From Massilia agilis (GTDB lineage Bacteria; Pseudomonadota; Gammaproteobacteria; Burkholderiales; Burkholderiaceae_D), in the NCBI RefSeq assembly GCF_024756255.1, contig NZ_JANUHB010000003.1, positions 496,001 to 560,000 of the forward strand: a DNA stretch of 64,000 bases, written 5' to 3'. The stretch's first letter is position 1; the number at the start of each line of letters is the position of its first letter. Of the stretch, positions 1-9,145 are shown one piece after another. Both the position numbers and the translations under genes were made by a program. The notes under the pieces were generated by a model, which ran no database searches, was not told the DNA's origin, and saw nothing but the letters and a program-made list of their open reading frames with translations.

Positions 1-1
1 C

Positions 2-274
2 AAGGCGTTGAAGATGGCGCCAGGCGATCCGTTCATCATGGACAGCATGGGCTGGGTGCAGTATCGCATGGGCAACCTGAAGGAAGCGGAAGCGCAATTG
101 CGCAAGGCGTATGCGCTGCGCAGTGATCCCGAGATTGCGGTGCACCTGGGCGAAGTGCTGTGGGCGCAGGGACGCAAGGCCGACGCGCAAACGTTGTGGC
201 GCGAGGCCAAGGGCAAGGATCCGCAGAACGACACGCTCAAAAGCACGCTCGCGCGGCTGCACGTGGCGCTGTGA
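2..274 (+). CDS. TPR-repeat protein, C-terminal end (5' end outside window)
   Basis: The reading frame is open from the first base and stops with TGA at 272-274, so only the last 90 or so residues are visible. They form helix-turn-helix repeats of the TPR type (for example GWVQYRMGNLKEAEAQLRKA and the following AVHLGEVLWAQGRKADAQTL). In Oxalobacteraceae a long TPR lipoprotein commonly precedes lolB, which fits the position here, 150 bp upstream of lolB on the same strand. TPR folds mediate protein-protein contacts. The exact function cannot be told from the fragment. Confidence 0.75.
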   Translation, partial: KALKMAPGDPFIMDSMGWVQYRMGNLKEAEAQLRKAYALRSDPEIAVHLGEVLWAQGRKADAQTLWREAKGKDPQNDTLKSTLARLHVAL

Positions 275-300
275 AATAATTCGCGCACTCTCTGCGTGCC

Positions 301-379
301 GTCGTCCCGGCGAAGGCGGGGACCCATAGGCCGCGTGGGCGCACGCTCAGTATGGGTTCCCGCCTCCGCGGGAACGACG
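301..379. repeat. Family B palindromic intergenic repeat (paired copy)
   Basis: Two inverted copies of a 28-base unit: the left arm reads GTCGTCCCGGCGAAGGCGGG then GACCCATA, and the right arm reads TATGGGTTCCCGCCTCCGCG then GGAACGAC, around a spacer of about 20 bases. The same unit recurs at 52872-52980 (paired) and 60005-60034 (single). It sits between the TPR gene and lolB and could form a strong hairpin in RNA, but has no T-run for a standard terminator. Confidence 0.75.
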
Positions 380-427
380 GTTTAATGCTAACGACTAGCG
401 GTAACGCCGCATCTCGTGACAAGACCA

Positions 428-1024
428 ATGCTACCAACCCGACACCTGACCATCCTCGCCTTCGCCGCCGCATTGAGCGGTTGCGCCACCAGCACCGCCA
501 ATCTCTCGCACGCGCCGGTCGCGGCTTACCGCGAGAGCATCGACCTGGACGGCCGCCTGTCCGTGAACTACCAGAAGGATGGCCAGCCGCAGTCGCTGAC
601 CGGCAACTTCAACTGGGTGCAGCGCCCCGGCCGCATCGACGTGAGCCTGGCGTCGCCGCTCGGGCAGACCATTGCGACCATCGCCGTGACACCGGGCGAA
701 GCCACGCTGACCCAGGCCGGCCACGAGCCTGTGGTGGCCGCCGACATCGACGAGCTGACCGCGCGCACGCTGGGCTGGGAACTGCCGGTTTCCGGCCTGC
801 GCGACTGGCTGCAGGGCTATGCCACAGATGCGCACGGCAAACGCTTCACCGCGTCGCCCGCCGCGAACACCGTGTTCACCAAGGACGGCTGGCGCCTGCG
901 CTTTGTGTCGTGGCAGGACGAAAACGCGGCGCATCCGGTGCCCAGCCGCATCGACGCGCAGCGCAGCGCCTCGGCCACCAGCGACGAGCTGGAAATCCGC
1001 ATCGTGATCTCGCCGGTGAGCTGA
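428..1024 (+). CDS. lolB: LolB, outer-membrane lipoprotein receptor
   Basis: LolB accepts lipoproteins from periplasmic LolA and inserts them into the outer membrane. The 198-residue product has a lipoprotein signal peptide with lipobox ALSGC, putting the acylated Cys at residue 19. The rest fits the LolB beta-barrel fold (conserved patterns such as SVNYQKDGQPQSLTGNFNW and the final LEIRIVISPVS). ATG at 428 gives a normal signal peptide; GTG at 416 is an in-frame alternative adding four residues. Its TGA stop (1022-1024) overlaps the ispE start by one base, so the two are translationally coupled, as in many beta- and gammaproteobacteria where lolB precedes ispE. Confidence 0.93.
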   Translation: MLPTRHLTILAFAAALSGCATSTANLSHAPVAAYRESIDLDGRLSVNYQKDGQPQSLTGNFNWVQRPGRIDVSLASPLGQTIATIAVTPGEATLTQAGHEPVVAADIDELTARTLGWELPVSGLRDWLQGYATDAHGKRFTASPAANTVFTKDGWRLRFVSWQDENAAHPVPSRIDAQRSASATSDELEIRIVISPVS

Positions 1025-1929
1025 TGGTCAAGCGTTCGTTGCACAACTGCCCGGCGCCGGCAAAACTGAACCTGTTCCTGCACGTGACCGGCCGCCGGCC
1101 GGACGGCTATCACCTGCTGCAAAGCGTGTTCCAGCTGATCGACCGCGCCGACACGCTGCATTTCGACCTGCGCGACGACGGCCGCATCGTGCGCACCACC
1201 GAGGTGCCGGGCGTGCCGCAGGAGCAGGACCTGATCGTGCGCGCGCTGCACCTGCTGGCCGATGAGTACCGGCGCCGCCACGGCCGCGCCGCGCCCGGCA
1301 TGGACGTGGCGATCGACAAGATCCTGCCGATGGGCGGCGGCCTGGGCGGCGGTTCTTCCGACGCGGCCACGGCGCTGATGGTGGCCAACCACCTGTGGCA
1401 GGCCGGTTTGTCGCGCGACGAGCTGATGGCGCTGGGCCTGCCGCTTGGCGCAGACATTCCATTCTTCATCTTTGGCGAGACCGCATTTGCCGAGGGCGTG
1501 GGCGAGGCTTTGCAGAGCGTGCCGGGGCCGGATTGCTGGTACGTGGTGCTCGAGCCAGGGGTGTCGGTGCCGACCCCGGCGATTTTTGGTGCGGCAGATT
1601 TGACACGCGATTCAAAACCGGTCACAATATCGGACTTTTCCAGATGCCAGTCGGTCCACAACGAGCCCGTTGGTTTCGGAAAAAACGATCTGCAAGCAGT
1701 AGCAGCCCGCTTGTTCCCGCCGGTAGCCGAGGCGGTGGAATGGCTGGGTCGTTACGGGCGAGCCAGGATGACTGGCTCAGGGGCGTGTGTGTTCTGCGCG
1801 CTTTCCAGCGAAAGCAAAGCCGACGACGTGCTGGCGCAAGTGCCGGCAAAGTGGAAGGCATGGAAAGCGAAATCGCTGGCACAGCATCCGCTGAAATCGC
1901 TCTTGCAAGATCGGTGTGTTGTAGAATAA
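1024..1929 (+). CDS. ispE: 4-diphosphocytidyl-2-C-methyl-D-erythritol kinase
   Basis: IspE phosphorylates CDP-methylerythritol with ATP in the non-mevalonate (MEP) isoprenoid pathway. The 301-residue protein is a GHMP kinase: the N-terminal substrate motif PAPAKLNLFLHVTGRRPDGYH lies at about residues 10-30 and the glycine-rich ATP loop PMGGGLGGGSSDAA begins near residue 102. A C-terminal MTGSGACVF segment is the third GHMP motif. ATG at 1024 overlaps the lolB stop. It is followed by tRNA-Gln and prs, the standard order in this lineage. Confidence 0.95.
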   Translation: MVKRSLHNCPAPAKLNLFLHVTGRRPDGYHLLQSVFQLIDRADTLHFDLRDDGRIVRTTEVPGVPQEQDLIVRALHLLADEYRRRHGRAAPGMDVAIDKILPMGGGLGGGSSDAATALMVANHLWQAGLSRDELMALGLPLGADIPFFIFGETAFAEGVGEALQSVPGPDCWYVVLEPGVSVPTPAIFGAADLTRDSKPVTISDFSRCQSVHNEPVGFGKNDLQAVAARLFPPVAEAVEWLGRYGRARMTGSGACVFCALSSESKADDVLAQVPAKWKAWKAKSLAQHPLKSLLQDRCVVE

Positions 1930-1996
1930 AATTTTGCCTGTCGTTGCAATCGACGAGAAATCTCACCGAAAGTAACGGCAAGCAGTTCAGTTGCGT

Positions 1997-2073
1997 AGGG
2001 GAATCGCCAAGTTGGTTAAGGCACCGGATTTTGATTCCGGCATTCCAAGGTTCGAATCCTTGTTCCCCTGCCA
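1997..2073 (+). tRNA. tRNA-Gln (anticodon TTG)
   Basis: A full cloverleaf is readable. The acceptor stem pairs AGGGGAA (1997-2003) with TTCCCCT (2063-2069), followed by discriminator G and an encoded CCA (2071-2073). The anticodon stem CCGGA/TCCGG encloses the loop TTTTGAT with anticodon TTG at 2031-2033. The T-arm is CAAGG-TTCGAAT-CCTTG. Position between ispE and prs is conserved in betaproteobacteria. No integrase or attachment-site duplication is seen next to it. Confidence 0.97.
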
Positions 2074-2220
2074 TTCGTTTGGCCTGGCTGTCGATGCAGG
2101 ATGCGTCCAACAGGCAAAACCCGGTGGAGCTACTCCCTGGTCCATCCTTTTAAATAGCATCAGCCGGTCCGCCGGCTGATGGCGTTTCAAGTGTCAACGA
2201 AATCTCTTAGGACTCCCCAC

Positions 2221-3171
2221 ATGGCTTACGAAAACCTGATGGTTTTTACCGGCAATGCCAATCCGGCGCTAGCAGAGGGGGTCGCAAAAAACCTCGGTAT
2301 TCCTCTCGGTAAGGCAGTCGTCTCGAAGTTCTCGGACGGCGAAGTGATGGTCGAAATCAACGAGAACGTCCGCGGCAAGGACGTGTTCGTGCTGCAATCG
2401 ACCTGCGCGCCGACCAACGACAACCTGATGGAAATCATGCTGATGGTCGACGCTCTCAAGCGCGCCTCGGCAGGGCGCATCACCGCCGCCATCCCTTACT
2501 TCGGCTACGCCCGCCAGGACCGCCGCCCGCGTTCGGCGCGTGTGGCGATCTCGGCCAAAGTCGTGGCCAACATGCTGGAAGAAGCCGGCGTCGAGCGCGT
2601 CCTGATCATGGACCTGCACGCCGACCAGATCCAGGGCTTCTTCGACATCCCGGTCGATAACATCTACGCTTCGCCGATCCTGCTGGGCGACCTGCAGCGC
2701 AAGAACTACGACGACCTGCTGGTGGTGTCGCCGGACGTCGGCGGCGTGGTGCGTGCCCGTGCGCTGGCCAAGCGCCTGGGCTGCGACCTGGCGATCATCG
2801 ACAAGCGCCGCCCGAAGGCGAACGTGTCGGAAGTGATGAACATCATCGGTGAAGTCGAAGGCCGTAACTGCGTGATCATGGACGACATGGTCGACACCGC
2901 AGGCACGCTGACCAAGGCCGCCGAAGTGCTGAAAGAGCGCGGCGCCAAGAAGGTGGTGGCGTACTGCACGCATCCGGTGCTGTCGGGTCCGGCAATCGAG
3001 CGCATCTCGAACTCGCCGCTGGACGAGCTGGTCGTCACCGACACCATTCCGCTGACCGCTGCCGGCCAGGCCTGCAGCAAGATCCGCCAGCTGACCTGCG
3101 CACCGCTGCTGGCCGAAACCTTCAAGCGGATCGTGAAGGGCGACTCGGTGATGTCGCTGTTCTCCGAGTAA
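2221..3171 (+). CDS. prs: Ribose-phosphate pyrophosphokinase (PRPP synthetase)
   Basis: Makes PRPP from ribose 5-phosphate and ATP for purine, pyrimidine, NAD, His and Trp synthesis. The 316-residue length matches class I bacterial Prs. Visible motifs are the flexible-loop segment [18 protein letters not shown], the divalent-metal segment [18 protein letters not shown], and the PRPP-binding loop [23 protein letters not shown] at 2221, preceded by a TAGGAC ribosome-binding site, gives the canonical [14 protein letters not shown] start. A frame extension to 2179 is unlikely to be used. Confidence 0.97.
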   Translation: MAYENLMVFTGNANPALAEGVAKNLGIPLGKAVVSKFSDGEVMVEINENVRGKDVFVLQSTCAPTNDNLMEIMLMVDALKRASAGRITAAIPYFGYARQDRRPRSARVAISAKVVANMLEEAGVERVLIMDLHADQIQGFFDIPVDNIYASPILLGDLQRKNYDDLLVVSPDVGGVVRARALAKRLGCDLAIIDKRRPKANVSEVMNIIGEVEGRNCVIMDDMVDTAGTLTKAAEVLKERGAKKVVAYCTHPVLSGPAIERISNSPLDELVVTDTIPLTAAGQACSKIRQLTCAPLLAETFKRIVKGDSVMSLFSE

Positions 3172-3191
3172 GCGGCACTGAAACAATCGCG

Positions 3192-3221
3192 CGGCGCGCA
3201 GGGTGTTGGCCTTGCGCGCCG
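3192..3221 (+). terminator. Hairpin downstream of prs
   Basis: GGCGCGCA (3193-3200) pairs with TGCGCGCC (3213-3220) around a 12-base loop. The hairpin lies 20 bp after the prs stop, but no T-run follows directly, so intrinsic termination is only possible. Confidence 0.35.
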
Positions 3222-3362
3222 TTGTAGTATCCGGATTTTCTTGAGCGCGTTGCGCTCGAGCCCTGGCAGTCCCTGGTCGCGGGGATTGCCGCAAACCCTG
3301 GGCCACGGGCCGCGGACACGGTGTCCCGGCAGTCGAGCCCGTTCATTTTTTTGGAGTGTTCC

Positions 3363-3965
3363 ATGAAAGTAGTCGCATTTGCACGCACCCAGCAGGGCAC
3401 CGGAGCGAGCCGCCGCCTGCGCAACGCCGGCCAGACCCCGGGCATCATCTACGGTGGCAAGGAAGCCCCGGAACTGATCACCCTGGATGGCAACGCGTTG
3501 TTCCACGCGCTCAAGAAAGAAGCTTTCCACGGTTCGATCCTGGACATGGAAGTTGATGGCAAGACCCAGCAAGTCCTGCTGCGCGACTTCCAGATGCACG
3601 CATTCAAGCCGATGGTCATGCACGCTGACTTCCAGCGCGTCGATGCATCGCAGAAGATCCACACCAAGGTCGCCCTGCACTTCGTCAACGCCGAAGCTTC
3701 GCCGGCCGTCAAGTTCGGTGGCGCGATCGTGTCGCACGTGCTGAACGAACTGGAAATCGAATGCCTGCCGGGCCAACTGCCGGAGTTCATCACCGTTGAC
3801 CTGTCGAAGATGGAAGCCGGCGGCTCGATCCATACCGGCGACCTGGCACTGCCGACCGGCGTGAAAGCGCTGACCCACGGCCAGAACCTGACCGTCGCCA
3901 CCGCATCGGTGCCGGCTGGTGCCGCTGCCGCGGAAGCTGCTGCTGCTGCCGAAGAGCAGAAGTAA
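3363..3965 (+). CDS. rplY: 50S ribosomal protein L25 (Ctc/TL5 type)
   Basis: L25 binds 5S rRNA in the central protuberance of the 50S subunit. This is the long two-domain general-stress (Ctc) form of 200 residues: an N-terminal 5S-binding beta-barrel (to about residue 95) and a C-terminal TL5 beta domain. It ends in an Ala/Glu-rich tail that is common in betaproteobacteria. ATG at 3363 is preceded by TTTGGAG. It lies between prs and pth, the usual order, and is followed by a strong terminator. Confidence 0.95.
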   Translation: MKVVAFARTQQGTGASRRLRNAGQTPGIIYGGKEAPELITLDGNALFHALKKEAFHGSILDMEVDGKTQQVLLRDFQMHAFKPMVMHADFQRVDASQKIHTKVALHFVNAEASPAVKFGGAIVSHVLNELEIECLPGQLPEFITVDLSKMEAGGSIHTGDLALPTGVKALTHGQNLTVATASVPAGAAAAEAAAAAEEQK

Positions 3966-3998
3966 TCCTGCCGCCGCTTCGATGCGGCTTGCAGACGA

Positions 3999-4030
3999 AA
4001 CCCGCCGCGCTGTGCCCGGCGGGTTTTTTT
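3999..4030 (+). terminator. Rho-independent terminator after rplY
   Basis: AACCCGCC (3999-4006) pairs with GGCGGGTT (4018-4025), and the descending arm runs into a seven-T tract (4024-4030). It lies 33 bp after the rplY stop and is the clearest intrinsic terminator of this block. Confidence 0.85.
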
Positions 4031-4084
4031 ATGGTGCCCGTCGGCCTTTGCGATAATTACCTTTTTCAAGATTCATCTCGACCC

Positions 4085-4669
4085 ATGTCCATTCGCCTGA
4101 TCGTCGGCCTTGGCAATCCCGGCCCGGAATACGAACAAACCCGCCACAATGCCGGCTTCTGGCTGGTCGATAACCTGGCCAACACGCTGCCCGGCTGCCG
4201 CCTGCAGCGCGAAGCGCGCTTCAACGGCATGGTGGCCAAGACCTCGATTGCCGGCAACGAGGTGTGGCTGCTGGAGCCGCTGACCTTCATGAACCGCTCC
4301 GGCCAGTCGGTCGGCGCGCTGGCGCGCTTTTTCAAGATCAAGCCGGACGAAGTGCTGGTCGTGCACGACGAGCTCGACATTCCACCCGGCGTGGCCAAGC
4401 TCAAGAAGGGCGGCTCGTCGGGCGGACACAACGGCCTGAAGGACATCACGGCGGCGCTGGGCACGCAGGATTACTGGCGCCTGCGCCTGGGCATCGGGCA
4501 TCCGCGCAGCATGAACCTGCAGCAGGCGGTCGCCGACTTCGTGCTGCACCGGCCGCGCCGCGAAGAGCAGGTGCTGATCGAGGAGTCGATCGACAAGAGC
4601 CTCTCCATCATTCCGCTCGCCGTGGAGGGCAAGTTCGACGTGGCGATGATGCAGTTGCATACCGCGTAG
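4085..4669 (+). CDS. pth: Peptidyl-tRNA hydrolase
   Basis: Hydrolyses peptidyl-tRNAs released from stalled ribosomes. The 194-residue product shows the family signatures in order: [20 protein letters not shown] (with the catalytic His and Asn), [12 protein letters not shown], and the segment from residue 93 [20 protein letters not shown] to GGHNGLKDI. The start at 4085 follows a short leader after the rplY terminator. ychF, normally the next gene in relatives, is displaced here by three accessory genes. Confidence 0.95.
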   Translation: MSIRLIVGLGNPGPEYEQTRHNAGFWLVDNLANTLPGCRLQREARFNGMVAKTSIAGNEVWLLEPLTFMNRSGQSVGALARFFKIKPDEVLVVHDELDIPPGVAKLKKGGSSGGHNGLKDITAALGTQDYWRLRLGIGHPRSMNLQQAVADFVLHRPRREEQVLIEESIDKSLSIIPLAVEGKFDVAMMQLHTA

Positions 4670-4700
4670 CGGGGCGCGGCATCGATCGGGCCAGTCTCGC

Positions 4701-4801
4701 GTAGGGTGGGCAGCTCGCTGCCCACGCGTTCAACTAACGGATGAACGTGCGGAAATGCGTGCGGGACTGAACGCGTGGGCAGGAAACCTGCCCACCCTAC
4801 G
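4701..4801. repeat. Family A double-hairpin repeat, copy 1
   Basis: The outer ends are GTAGGGTGGGC and GCCCACCCTAC. Each half is itself a hairpin: GGGCAG-ctcg-CTGCCC on the left and GGGCAGG-aaa-CCTGCCC on the right. Inside these are ACGCGTTCA and TGAACGCGT. It lies between the convergent genes pth and the DUF3857 gene, whose stop is 21 bp to the right. Confidence 0.85.
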
Positions 4802-4821
4802 AGTTCGGTTGGGGCGGCTTG

Positions 4822-6672
4822 TCAGGTGCCGGCCACCACGACCTGGCTGCGCAGGTCGCGCATCATGCGGTCCAGCAGGGGCTGCATGCGCTTGTATTCC
4901 GCCGCCGCGCAAACCAAGCCTTCGTGCGCGAAGCGCAGGCTGCGCTTGATGAGCACGGTGTTGCCCTTGCGGATGTAGGCGGCGCGGTAGGTGAAGTTGC
5001 GGTCGTTGATCGTCAGGTCCTTGGGCACGGCCACCACGCGCAAGCTTTTTGGAAAGCTGTAGCCCAGTTCGTCCTCGGCCTGCACCGGCGGGCACACGAA
5101 GTCCTGGCGCCGCTCTTTTTCCTGCGCCATCTCGAACAGCTTTTCGCCCAGCCCGCCCCAGAAGCTGAAACTGGTGGACAGCCCCACCGGACCCGGCAGG
5201 TTGATGAAGCTGTCGCTCTTGCCCGAGAACGACATGCTGTATTCGTCGGCGTTGCCGTCCGTAATGCCGGGATCGAACACGCCCGAACCCTTCTGGCCCA
5301 GACCCTGCAGCATGCGCTGCACGAACTGGTCGCGGTCGGCCTGGCGCGTGTCGCGCACCGCCTGCCGGTAGGGCTCGGCAATGGCGCCCGAGGTGGTCTT
5401 GCTGATCTTGAAGCGGCTGCCCCCGTCGGCCAGCACGTCGAACCAGGTGGCGGTGCGGTTGCTCTGCGGCTGGCGCGATGGCGTGCTGGCCAGCATGCCG
5501 CTGTGCACCAGCAGCACCGGCTTGCCAAGGTCGCTTGCTGGCAGGTAGCCGGCCGAGACCGATTCGGCCGTGGAATCGAGGTACAGGTCCAGGCCCGGCA
5601 CGTAGTTGATCATGTGGTTGAAGATGCCCAGCGTGGGCGTGCGCGGCAGGCGATAGGCGTTGGCGCTGTTGATGAGCGCCGGTGTGCTGTCGATGCCGGC
5701 GGCGGCCAGCAGCGCCTGCAGCAGCACGGCGTGGTCCTTGCAGTCGCCGTAGCGGTTGCGCAGCACGGTGCTGGCGGGATGCGGCACGACGCCGCCGGGG
5801 CCGACATACACGCCCACGTAGCGGATGTTGTGGCGCACCCATTCGGACAGGGCGAGCGCTTTGGCGCGCGGGTCGGCCAGCCCTGCGGTGAGCTGGTGCG
5901 CAAGGGTGGTGATGCTGTCGTCGGCATCCGCCGTGCCGGCGGCCAGCTCGCGGAACGCCTGGGCAAAGGCTGCGTAGTCGCGGAAGGTGGAGACCGACAG
6001 CCGCTTGCCATAGTCGAAGTAGCTGACCGAGCTGGTTTCGATGCGCGCGTTCTCGCCGGGGACGTAACGCCAGCGGTAGCGCTTGCGGCCGGGCGGGTCT
6101 TCGGCGGGCAGCGGCACGAAGCCGACCGCGTCCGCGTACACCGGCATCGACGCCGGCATGTCGTAGATGAGCTCGAACTGTTCGTTCAGGTAGAACTCGG
6201 CCGCCGACAGGTCTTCGAACTGGCCGGGAAACAGGGGTGTGTGGCGGTGCACGACGTAGCGCACCACCAGCTGGTCGCCCTGCGCCACCTGCGGGAACAC
6301 GACCACCTTGACCCGCGTGTCCTGGAACATGGGCGCGTCCGCCGATGCGCTCTCCTGCTGGTCGCGCACCTGTGACGGCTCGACCGCGATGCGCGAGCCG
6401 TCCGGCTTTTGCGTGTACGCCTGGACCGAGAGCACCTCGTCCAGCGTTTTGTTGTAGGTGATGTAGTACTGGCTGTGCGATTGCACCGCGCGCTGCTGCG
6501 CGATGGTGCGCGCATTGTCCACCGTGAGGGTGTAGCTGCCGTCCGGCTCGACCACGAAATGCTGGATGTATTGGTTGACGACCACCGCCGGGTCGGTGCC
6601 GGTGTCGTGCGCGAGCGCGCGGCCGCACAGTGCAAGGAGCACGAACAGCATCGCCGCCAGATGAGCTCGCAT
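4822..6672 (-). CDS. DUF3857 / transglutaminase-like periplasmic protein
   Basis: 616 residues with an N-terminal signal peptide (MRAHLAAMLFVLLALCGRAL then AHD), so probably periplasmic or cell-surface. A DUF3857 beta domain spans roughly residues 50-240 and is followed by a transglutaminase-like domain. The expected catalytic triad is visible: Cys in RYGDCKDHAVLL, His in GIFNHMINYV, Asp in LYLDSTAE. Substrates of this family are mostly unknown. Neighbouring repeats and the convergent pth suggest a stand-alone transcription unit. ATG at 6672 was chosen because it starts the signal peptide; an upstream in-frame start would add an unlikely 18-residue extension. Confidence 0.85.
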   Translation of the reverse strand: MRAHLAAMLFVLLALCGRALAHDTGTDPAVVVNQYIQHFVVEPDGSYTLTVDNARTIAQQRAVQSHSQYYITYNKTLDEVLSVQAYTQKPDGSRIAVEPSQVRDQQESASADAPMFQDTRVKVVVFPQVAQGDQLVVRYVVHRHTPLFPGQFEDLSAAEFYLNEQFELIYDMPASMPVYADAVGFVPLPAEDPPGRKRYRWRYVPGENARIETSSVSYFDYGKRLSVSTFRDYAAFAQAFRELAAGTADADDSITTLAHQLTAGLADPRAKALALSEWVRHNIRYVGVYVGPGGVVPHPASTVLRNRYGDCKDHAVLLQALLAAAGIDSTPALINSANAYRLPRTPTLGIFNHMINYVPGLDLYLDSTAESVSAGYLPASDLGKPVLLVHSGMLASTPSRQPQSNRTATWFDVLADGGSRFKISKTTSGAIAEPYRQAVRDTRQADRDQFVQRMLQGLGQKGSGVFDPGITDGNADEYSMSFSGKSDSFINLPGPVGLSTSFSFWGGLGEKLFEMAQEKERRQDFVCPPVQAEDELGYSFPKSLRVVAVPKDLTINDRNFTYRAAYIRKGNTVLIKRSLRFAHEGLVCAAAEYKRMQPLLDRMMRDLRSQVVVAGT

Positions 6673-6779
6673 GGGACCCCCGGAACATGAACGGATGAGC
6701 AGAGCAAACCATGTTACGCAGCTCACGCATTTGACGCTTGAGCCGGCGCAAGCGCGGCCTTCCTGCGATAATTCCGGCC

Positions 6780-7868
6780 ATGAGTGCCCTATCTTTCCAC
6801 GCCGGGCCCGCCGCGCTGGCCCGGATTCGCGCGCATGGCTTGCGCGCGCAGGACGTCGCCATCATCCCGGCCGCCGCCGGCGGACCCAAGGGGCTGATCT
6901 TCCAGCACCTGGACCAGTGGGTGTTCGGCGACTGGCTGCCGTCCGCGCCGCGCGAGCGCATGCTGATCGGCTCGTCCATCGGCGCGTGGCGCATGGCCGC
7001 GGCCTGCCAGCGCGATCCGGCCAGGGCCTTCGCCCGGCTCGGCGAACTGTACAGCGGGCAGCGCTACAGCACCGCCAAGCCCACCCAGGACGAGATCGAC
7101 AAGGTGGTGCAGGACCTGCTGCGCGAATTCGTCAGCGGCCACGAGGACGACATCGTCAACCACCCGCACCACCGGCTGCACCTCATCACCGTGCGCGGCA
7201 AGGGTTCGCTCGCCGCGGCCCGCCTTCCGCGCGCCCAGAAGCTGGGGTTCGCCGCAGCCGCCTTGCATAACCTGGCTTCGCGCGAACGGCTGGGCAACCT
7301 GCTCGAACGCGTCGTCATCGGCGACAAGCGCGCCCGCGCGCCGTGGCTGCGCGAGCGGTTCGACAGCTTCACCACCCATTTTCCGGACCTGACGCGGCAG
7401 AACCTCGCGTCCGCGCTGCTGGCTTCCGGCACGCTGCCGCTCATCATGAAACCGGTGAGCGACATCGCACAAGCGCCGCCGGGCTACTACTGGGACGGCG
7501 GCATCATCGACTACAACCTGGCCTTGCCCTACTCAAAAGCAGAGGAGGGCGCGATCGTGCTGTACCCGCACTTTAACGAGCACATCGTGCCTGGCTGGCT
7601 CGACAAGGCGATGCCCTGGCGCCGTGCCGCGCGCGGGCCCAACCGGGCCTGGCTGGACAACGTGCTGATCGTGGCGCCGTCGCCGGAATTCAAGCGCACG
7701 CTGCCGCGCGCCAAGCTGCCCGACAGGAGCGACTTCAAGTACTACGGCACCGACCAGGACGAGCGCATCCGCATCTGGCGCCAGGCGATCGGGCAGGGCG
7801 AGCGCCTGCGCGACGAGTTTGCCGCCTTCGTGGAAAAGCCGAACCTCTCCCTCATCCGGCGCATCTAA
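6780..7868 (+). CDS. Patatin-like phospholipase family protein
   Basis: 362 residues with the patatin Ser-Asp dyad layout. A glycine-rich oxyanion segment AAAGGPKGL lies at about residues 31-39. The nucleophile elbow GSSIG is at 64-68 (Ser66), and a late DGGIIDYN motif supplies the catalytic Asp. No signal peptide, so probably cytoplasmic. Patatins hydrolyse acyl esters of phospholipids or other lipids; the substrate here is unknown. It is divergent from the DUF3857 gene and 55 bp upstream of a lipoprotein gene on the same strand. Confidence 0.85.
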   Translation: MSALSFHAGPAALARIRAHGLRAQDVAIIPAAAGGPKGLIFQHLDQWVFGDWLPSAPRERMLIGSSIGAWRMAAACQRDPARAFARLGELYSGQRYSTAKPTQDEIDKVVQDLLREFVSGHEDDIVNHPHHRLHLITVRGKGSLAAARLPRAQKLGFAAAALHNLASRERLGNLLERVVIGDKRARAPWLRERFDSFTTHFPDLTRQNLASALLASGTLPLIMKPVSDIAQAPPGYYWDGGIIDYNLALPYSKAEEGAIVLYPHFNEHIVPGWLDKAMPWRRAARGPNRAWLDNVLIVAPSPEFKRTLPRAKLPDRSDFKYYGTDQDERIRIWRQAIGQGERLRDEFAAFVEKPNLSLIRRI

Positions 7869-7923
7869 AGGTATTTCGCCGGTCGCGCCGTCATGCGACT
7901 CGCATGGCGCGCGCGACATTGCC

Positions 7924-9027
7924 ATGAAGCGAATGAACACGGTCGTGCTTGCCGCGCTGCTGGCTTCCCTGCTGGCGGGATGCGGCACGGCGCGCCTGAC
8001 GGTGGACGATGGGCGCCAGCTCGACCCGTACTTGCTGTCGGAGATGCGCACCTACGGCGCGGGCGCCCGGGCCGTCCGTCCCGCGATCGTGCGCTCCGCA
8101 GCCTTGCACGACAAGGGTTGCAGCCACCAGTACGAGTTGCCGTTCGAGGCGATGACCTCGTACGGGCTGGCGAACGAGGACCAGAAGGTGGCCTGGGCGC
8201 GCACGCTCGGCGTCAACGAGCGGCTGAGCGTGATTGCCGCCGACCGGTCGTCCGGGCTGGCCAGGGGCGACGTCATCGCCCAGGTGGATGGCTACACGAG
8301 CCGCAACTCGCTCAAGCTGCTGCAGGCCCTGCGCGACGCGCGCGACCAGGGCGATCCGTTCCGGCTGGTGCTGGCCGGCGGCAGGGCGGTGACGGTAGCG
8401 CCGCTGCGCGTGTGCCGTGGCCATGTCGTGCTGGCCTCGCCGTTCCGGCCGCAAGTGCAGAATTACCACTGGCGCTATGCAGTGCATCCGCTGGAAGTGT
8501 TCCAGCGCCCGCTCACCGGCGACGAAGCACAGTGGATCGTGCTCTGGACGCAAGGCTTGTCGGAGCGGGGCGGGGCGCGGATGAAGACGTATGCCTTCCT
8601 GATGGGCGGCCTGAAGTGGGCAACCGTGTTTGCCCTTGGCGCGACCGCCAGCAGCGCGGCGGCCTCGTCGCGCAGCGCCTCGGCCGCGGCCGGCAGTTCC
8701 TCGGCCGGGCAGGCCGCGGCGGCGCAGCTGGCGGGGCAGGCGGGCTCGATGGCGGCGCGCTCGGCGGCGGACCGGGCCACGCTGTCGGGCATCAGCCGGG
8801 TGGCGGCCGGGGTGTTCGACCGGGCCGACGCGTGGGCGTTCGAGAACATGATCAAGCTGGGCATGAATCCACGCGCGGGGCTGACCTTGCACGAAAAGCT
8901 GCTGGGCCAAGGGCTGTACGGCAACGCGTTCGTGCTCGATGACGAGCGCCTGGCGGCGATGCGCGTGCTGACCGAGCAGTTGCCCGAGGCGCCGCGCGCG
9001 GCGGCGGCGTCCCCTGGCCGGCGCTGA
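7924..9027 (+). CDS. Lipoprotein with PDZ-like segment and degenerate M48-peptidase-like C-terminus
   Basis: 367 residues. The signal peptide ends in lipobox SLLAGC (Cys20). Residues around 100-160 ([20 protein letters not shown] onward) look like a PDZ domain. The C-terminal half resembles M48 zinc-peptidase lipoproteins: [18 protein letters not shown] aligns with the usual LT-DEL-VLAHELAH helix, and [20 protein letters not shown] aligns with the E-AD-A-M-GY-P region. The HExxH zinc ligands are replaced by W, T and L, so it should be catalytically dead. An Ala/Ser-rich low-complexity stretch (about 240-290) is inserted. The M48 relation is my inference from pattern; the lipoprotein call is firm. 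Confidence 0.6.
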   Translation: MKRMNTVVLAALLASLLAGCGTARLTVDDGRQLDPYLLSEMRTYGAGARAVRPAIVRSAALHDKGCSHQYELPFEAMTSYGLANEDQKVAWARTLGVNERLSVIAADRSSGLARGDVIAQVDGYTSRNSLKLLQALRDARDQGDPFRLVLAGGRAVTVAPLRVCRGHVVLASPFRPQVQNYHWRYAVHPLEVFQRPLTGDEAQWIVLWTQGLSERGGARMKTYAFLMGGLKWATVFALGATASSAAASSRSASAAAGSSSAGQAAAAQLAGQAGSMAARSAADRATLSGISRVAAGVFDRADAWAFENMIKLGMNPRAGLTLHEKLLGQGLYGNAFVLDDERLAAMRVLTEQLPEAPRAAAASPGRR

Positions 9028-9145
9028 CCGCTGCCTACGAGCGGGATCAGTTGCTATTTCGCGGCGAAAGCGGGTGGTTTTGCGGCGTTCGGCGCGGTCC
9101 CCGGTTACAATACGAGGTTTTCCAAATCGAGCCAGAAAGTCACCC

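Noticed and set aside
1997..2073. tRNA-Gln as an integration site for a genomic island
   Set aside because: The flanking genes ispE and prs are the conserved neighbours; no integrase and no repeated tRNA 3' end was seen.
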